Assembly (NCBI GenBank): GCA_003520285.1
Contig: DOVB01000226.1
Location: 1 to 8,607 of the forward strand
DNA length: 8,607 nucleotides
From: Halieaceae bacterium
GTDB lineage: Bacteria; Pseudomonadota; Gammaproteobacteria; Pseudomonadales; Halieaceae
Direction of reading: 5' to 3'
In this document: one piece after another, positions 5,496 through 8,607 of the stretch
Layout: every line of letters begins with the position of its first letter
Numbering within the stretch: the first letter of the stretch is position 1
Made by a program: the position numbers and the translations under genes
The notes under the pieces: generated by a model
Told to the model about the DNA's origin: nothing
What the model saw: the letters and a program-made list of their open reading frames with translations, nothing else
The model's database searches: none

Positions 5496-5987
5496 TTACA
5501 GGGTTTTACGCATCATGACACGCGCATTTAAGGGTCGTCCTACGGTCGCTTGGTGGATGCTATGAGCATTGGGGAAGTAGAGCTCATCCAACGCGTTTTC
5601 AAGGTGAAGTTGCAAGGTCAAAGAGGGTGGAAAGTCGAATGCCGCACTTAAATCAAGGCGGGTATAGCTTGGCAACACTAGGTTTGGGCGATCGTTAGCG
5701 ATATAGGATTTTCCTTGGCTGGTTGCGCCCAGACCAAGGCTCAAAAGAGGGTTACCTTGGAAGTTAACCCACAGTGACGCGGTATAGTCCGGAACTTCTG
5801 GCGGCTCACCGCGACACTGATTTGTTCGACTGAATAGCGTTTTCGTCTCATGATAAAAGGCCTCCTTATTGCCTAATTCACGCCCTAAACTCTCATTCAG
5901 CATGGTACAGTTTTTGGGGAGCCCCTCAAGCCTTGGACGAACTTTGCGCGTGGACCCAAGCCATTGATCAGGTGACCCAACAATTCG
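5496..5987 (-). pseudogene. TonB-dependent receptor remnant (C-terminal barrel fragment)
   Basis: An open frame of 163 codons, with its upstream limit at a TAG (5988-5990), encodes the last beta strands of a TonB-dependent outer-membrane receptor. Alternating polar/hydrophobic strands are visible: DYTASLWVNFQG, LLSLGLGATSQG, SYTRLDLSAAFDF and LTLQLHLENALDELYFPN, ending with GRPLNARVMMRKTL. The N-A-L-D-E-L-Y element is the familiar 'N-L-F-D-x-x-Y' of receptor C-termini. Full receptors are usually 650-1000 residues, so the signal peptide, TonB box, plug and most of the barrel are absent. The 60 bases up to the stop of the DUF3604 gene contain nothing receptor-like. The last residue is Leu rather than the usual aromatic. 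An internal ATG (5903) could give 135 residues but no functional receptor. It lies downstream of the DUF3604 gene on the same strand, so the receptor was probably once part of that operon and lost its 5' part by deletion. Confidence 0.75.
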
Positions 5988-6047
5988 CTAGGGTATAGAG
6001 CCAACCCACAATGAGAGTGCAGGCAGCAATAGGCTCTTGTGGTCCGG

Positions 6048-8018
6048 CTACTTTGAACTTGCTTCGTACCATATGGGTGACGAATAGGCTCGTTCTTGCA
6101 ATACAGTGGGAATCGTCTGTTGTATGCTGGGCATACCATAGGGTTTGTCGTCCATTATTTGTTCATCCGAGAGGCCGAAGCGAACCCTATCGTAGGTGTT
6201 CCATCTCGGCGTTGGGATTTCGAGGATTCGCACGTAGTAAAAGCTTGATTCTGTTGCATCAAACTCTGGATCAGTCCATGCAGTTTTGAGAACGGCACTG
6301 CCTATATCGTTCGTATAGGATGCCGAAGCCAAATCGACGGTATTTCCAACGGTTTGGATCCCATCGGCTCCGATCAAACCGTTGCGTGTGTCTGATAACG
6401 CCACATTGAATATTTTTTCGTGGGTATTTCCCTCAGAGTCCAGCCAACCTTTAATCACCTGTATTCTGTCTAGATTGGCGCCGCTCGGGTCTTTTTGGGC
6501 GTGGATGAGCATGGTCGGTCCATTACTGTGATTACCGCTAGGAGGCATTAGATCGCCGCCCATTGGCACTCCTTGTTGATAGCCCCTTTCGACATAATGG
6601 GTTGACTCAAGGTCACTTTCGCCTAAGCTCCAGCCGGCGAAGACGCGCAATTGAATTCGTGTGCCGGTCGTTGCGTAAACCTCTTTTCGTTGTAAGGCAT
6701 CAAACAGACCTTCTCGTGTGTTTTCACGCGCCCACACAGCCGCTAAACCGCTGGCCGAAAAATGCCAGCTGCGGTTAACACGCAGCGAGGAGGGTTCGAA
6801 CAGCGACACTTTACCCCAGAAATCAGATTCAGATATTGCCGACAGTGAGGTGTGGGCGTCGGAGCTTCCGATTAGGCCAAATTTAAACGGGTTTGTTCCC
6901 AATGCCTCGTTCGATTGTAGCCCGATTTGTAGGGCGGATCTCGCGTACTCGTGACGTTTTTTGCGCTCAAAATCGTCTGATAACGCGCCAAAAAAACCAT
7001 GGCGGTGCCAAGTTTCAAAATCGGCAAAAGGGTCTTTAGGCGACAATATAGGGTGAGTTTCGGAATCGCCTTTGATTTGTGTCACTTCATATAAAGGCTC
7101 CCACCTTGCGCGATTGCGAGCGTACTCGAGGTCAGCGTCTGAGCCATCATACTGAGTCAACTCAAACATTTTGCCGTTGGTTAGATTACCGTTGTGAGGA
7201 ATAGCTAATACCCGAGAGCCCGTTCGCGTTTCGTAGTCTTCTAAGTAGGCCCACAGATCCTCAACATTCTCGCTATCTTGAACCGTAAACGGTAGTTTTG
7301 TGCAAGCTTCGGCCTCGCCACCCGCATAAAGGACGTTGCGATGAAAGTTCGGTGAGCGCAGCGATCCCGCCATTGGGGTCCATTCGTAGCCTATAAATGC
7401 GGTAAATGTTCCGGGAATATTGTGTTGGTCGGCGAGCGAGCAAACCTCGTTCCACACTTCTTTTCGGAACGCCTCGTCATCAAAATAGTCGGTCGTCCAC
7501 GATTTCCAGAAAAAGCCAGCAGGGTCTTTTACGTCCGCGGCAGCAAGGCTTGCCTTGTACTTCTCGTAAGAACCTTGCCTAATGTAATTAAATACATCGA
7601 CCGGGCTTTTGGCTAAGTGCCGAGTCCATTCCTCCGCCAGAGGCCCTTTTAGCTTAGTGTCGTACTCACGAAGCGACGGCAGAACCCCCATATTAACCGC
7701 GTGATCGGCAATGAGTAAAAAGTCTAAGGGCTGCTTAAGCTGAGCAACTTGACCATTGTGGCCCCGAACAGGTTCGCCTTTGGCAAAACGATAAGCTTCA
7801 TCGGGTGTGAGATACCGGTTACCAAGCCCATAAGCGTCCACAGATTGATTGGTATGGAGATGGGTATCACCCCAGAAGAGGGAAGTAAGTTCAGGCTGCA
7901 CGTCACTCTCTGCGTGGCATGCAAATCCAATGAACGCTGTTGTTAAGATACACGCGCGTGCGTGTGGGCGCCAAGTGCGGCAAAGTAAAAGAATTTTTGA
8001 TGACGTGGTGTTTATCAT
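6048..8018 (-). CDS. DUF3604 family protein, secreted, PHP-like putative metallohydrolase
   Basis: This is a complete 656-residue DUF3604 protein. The motif set resembles PHP-type metallohydrolases: FWGDTHLHTNQS (48-59, H53 and H55), LLIADHAVNMG (101-111, D105-H106), FIGYEWTPM (208-216, E212), AIPHNGN (272-278, H275) and LIGSSDAHTSL (382-392, D387 and H389). A multi-metal hydrolase is therefore likely, but no substrate is established for the family. The C-terminal QERAYSSPIWY is also typical. An N-terminal basic segment followed by CILTTAFIGFACHA (23-36) looks like a signal peptide cleaved after Ala36, so the protein should be periplasmic or exported. I chose the ATG at 8018 because CAAGG (8027-8031) sits eight bases upstream. 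The ATG at 8042 would add eight residues and overlap the hydrolase stop by one base (TAATG), and it lacks a ribosome binding site, though coupled initiation there is possible. It sits between an alpha/beta hydrolase and a receptor remnant on the same strand. Confidence 0.9.
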   Translation of the reverse strand: MINTTSSKILLLCRTWRPHARACILTTAFIGFACHAESDVQPELTSLFWGDTHLHTNQSVDAYGLGNRYLTPDEAYRFAKGEPVRGHNGQVAQLKQPLDFLLIADHAVNMGVLPSLREYDTKLKGPLAEEWTRHLAKSPVDVFNYIRQGSYEKYKASLAAADVKDPAGFFWKSWTTDYFDDEAFRKEVWNEVCSLADQHNIPGTFTAFIGYEWTPMAGSLRSPNFHRNVLYAGGEAEACTKLPFTVQDSENVEDLWAYLEDYETRTGSRVLAIPHNGNLTNGKMFELTQYDGSDADLEYARNRARWEPLYEVTQIKGDSETHPILSPKDPFADFETWHRHGFFGALSDDFERKKRHEYARSALQIGLQSNEALGTNPFKFGLIGSSDAHTSLSAISESDFWGKVSLFEPSSLRVNRSWHFSASGLAAVWARENTREGLFDALQRKEVYATTGTRIQLRVFAGWSLGESDLESTHYVERGYQQGVPMGGDLMPPSGNHSNGPTMLIHAQKDPSGANLDRIQVIKGWLDSEGNTHEKIFNVALSDTRNGLIGADGIQTVGNTVDLASASYTNDIGSAVLKTAWTDPEFDATESSFYYVRILEIPTPRWNTYDRVRFGLSDEQIMDDKPYGMPSIQQTIPTVLQERAYSSPIWYEASSK

Positions 8019-8026
8019 AAGAATAA

Positions 8027-8031
8027 CCTTG
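8027..8031 (-). promoter_or_regulatory. Ribosome binding site of the DUF3604 gene
   Basis: CAAGG on the minus strand, eight bases before the ATG at 8018. It argues for 8018 rather than 8042 as the main start. Confidence 0.45.
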
Positions 8032-8041
8032 AGGCGTCTCA

Positions 8042-8607
8042 TTAATCTGAGAGTAATGGTTTTAAGAAGGCGGCGAGCTCTAAATAGACTTGTTGAGACT
8101 CGTCGGTATTGAGGTTGGCGAGATATTCGGCATGTGATAATCCTTCATACACGTTGAGCTCCGCGTGCCCACCGGCTTTTTTTATTGCGCGATGGACCCG
8201 TACTGTGTCACTCAGCAGTAAGTCGCGCGTGCCCGAGATCAGGTAGGTCGGCGGAAATTGATTAAAAGAGCCGTACAAAGGAGACACAGGGGGCGCTGTT
8301 AAAACCTCTGTGCCCGCATACAGTTTGGCTGCGTCTTTTAAAAGAACGTCGTAGCTGACCAGGACACGGTCGATACCCTCTAACGAGTAGAGTGTGTCGC
8401 TGGTTTTTGTTAAATCAGCCCAAGGGCTACCGGCATACAGCGCTTTGGGGGGGGTGATATCTAAATCTCGAATTTTTTGCATCAGCGCAAGCGTCAATCC
8501 GCCCCCAGCCGACGTACCGCCCAATGCTATTGCGTTTACGTCCTTCGAGGTTGCCAGTACCTTGTAGACTGTTAGTGCGTCTTGCAGAGCAGCAGGATGC
8601 GGCGCTT
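8042..8607 (-). CDS. Alpha/beta hydrolase of the hormone-sensitive-lipase (HSL) type, partial
   Basis: The gene enters from the right edge. 187 codons plus the stop are visible, without the start. The readable part begins APHPAALQDALTVYKVL, the 'H-P-A-A-x-x-D-A' helix that precedes the nucleophile elbow in HSL-type esterases (alpha/beta hydrolase fold 3). The elbow is GGTSAGGG, with the serine nucleophile in G-T-S-A-G in place of the commoner G-D-S-A-G. The acid is in SGTRDLLLSDT and the histidine in EGLSHAEYL, so the triad is complete. The oxyanion HGGG motif should lie beyond the window. Relatives hydrolyse short esters or lactones (for example acetyl esterases and monoterpene lactone hydrolases). 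The substrate here is unknown. An internal TTG (8524) is not the real start, because family sequence continues upstream of it. The stop touches the DUF3604 start region, so the two are probably co-transcribed. Confidence 0.9.
   Translation of the reverse strand, partial: APHPAALQDALTVYKVLATSKDVNAIALGGTSAGGGLTLALMQKIRDLDITPPKALYAGSPWADLTKTSDTLYSLEGIDRVLVSYDVLLKDAAKLYAGTEVLTAPPVSPLYGSFNQFPPTYLISGTRDLLLSDTVRVHRAIKKAGGHAELNVYEGLSHAEYLANLNTDESQQVYLELAAFLKPLLSD

Noticed and set aside
5997..6042. Inverted repeats AGAGCC/GGCTCT and CCACAA/TTGTGG after the DUF3604 stop, as a terminator.
   Set aside because: The two pairings exclude each other, the loops are long (about 25-29 bases), and no T-run follows.
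5897..6139. An 80-codon minus-strand frame overlapping the end of DUF3604 and the receptor remnant.
   Set aside because: It runs over the out-of-frame end of DUF3604 and shows no receptor-like strands, so it is a shadow and not the missing upstream part of the receptor.

Overview
The window looks like chromosomal DNA from a Gram-negative proteobacterium, most likely a marine gammaproteobacterium. This taxonomic placement is inference, based on a TonB-dependent receptor remnant, a DUF3604 protein and a flavoprotein/DUF1365/CFA-type lipid operon occurring together at moderate GC. No rRNA, tRNA gene, CRISPR array or complete insertion sequence is visible.

Layout. (1) Positions 1-745 are a scarred accessory stretch. 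They hold the N-terminal third of a tyrosine-type phage integrase (118-402, +), which stops abruptly. Tail to tail with it lies the N-terminal piece of a fatty acid desaturase (about 426-596, -), which has no start codon and is cut off before any histidine box. About 150 bases of leader DNA precede the first intact gene. (2) Positions 746-4986 (+) are a tightly packed four-gene lipid operon: a COG2907 FAD-dependent oxidoreductase, a DUF1365 protein, a cyclopropane-fatty-acid-synthase-family methyltransferase, and a second, shorter methyltransferase of the coclaurine-N-methyltransferase-like branch of the same superfamily. Consecutive genes overlap by 4, 4 and 8 bases. (3) Positions 4987-5495 hold no recognisable gene, but contain a cluster of CTATC repeats and a compact inverted repeat. 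(4) Positions 5496-8607 (-) are a second operon read toward the left: a partial HSL-type alpha/beta hydrolase running off the right edge, a complete secreted DUF3604 protein with a PHP-like metal-binding motif set, and the C-terminal barrel remnant of a TonB-dependent receptor.

How the genes may work together. The plus-strand operon resembles sets linked in alphaproteobacteria to modifying phospholipid acyl chains in place, including the methylated furan fatty acid pathway (UfaM methyltransferase, UfaD desaturase, UfaO oxygen insertion, FufM second methylation). Two different methyltransferases beside a flavoprotein and DUF1365 make a mono- or dimethylated, oxidised acyl chain a reasonable hypothesis. 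In the first methyltransferase, two residues that bind bicarbonate in E. coli CFA synthase appear replaced, which fits methyl transfer without ring closure. The minus-strand operon looks like a uptake and hydrolysis unit for an unknown compound whose own outer-membrane receptor has decayed.

The strongest lead for undescribed biology is the two-methyltransferase acyl-modification operon. The flanking remnants show that the region has been rearranged on both sides.
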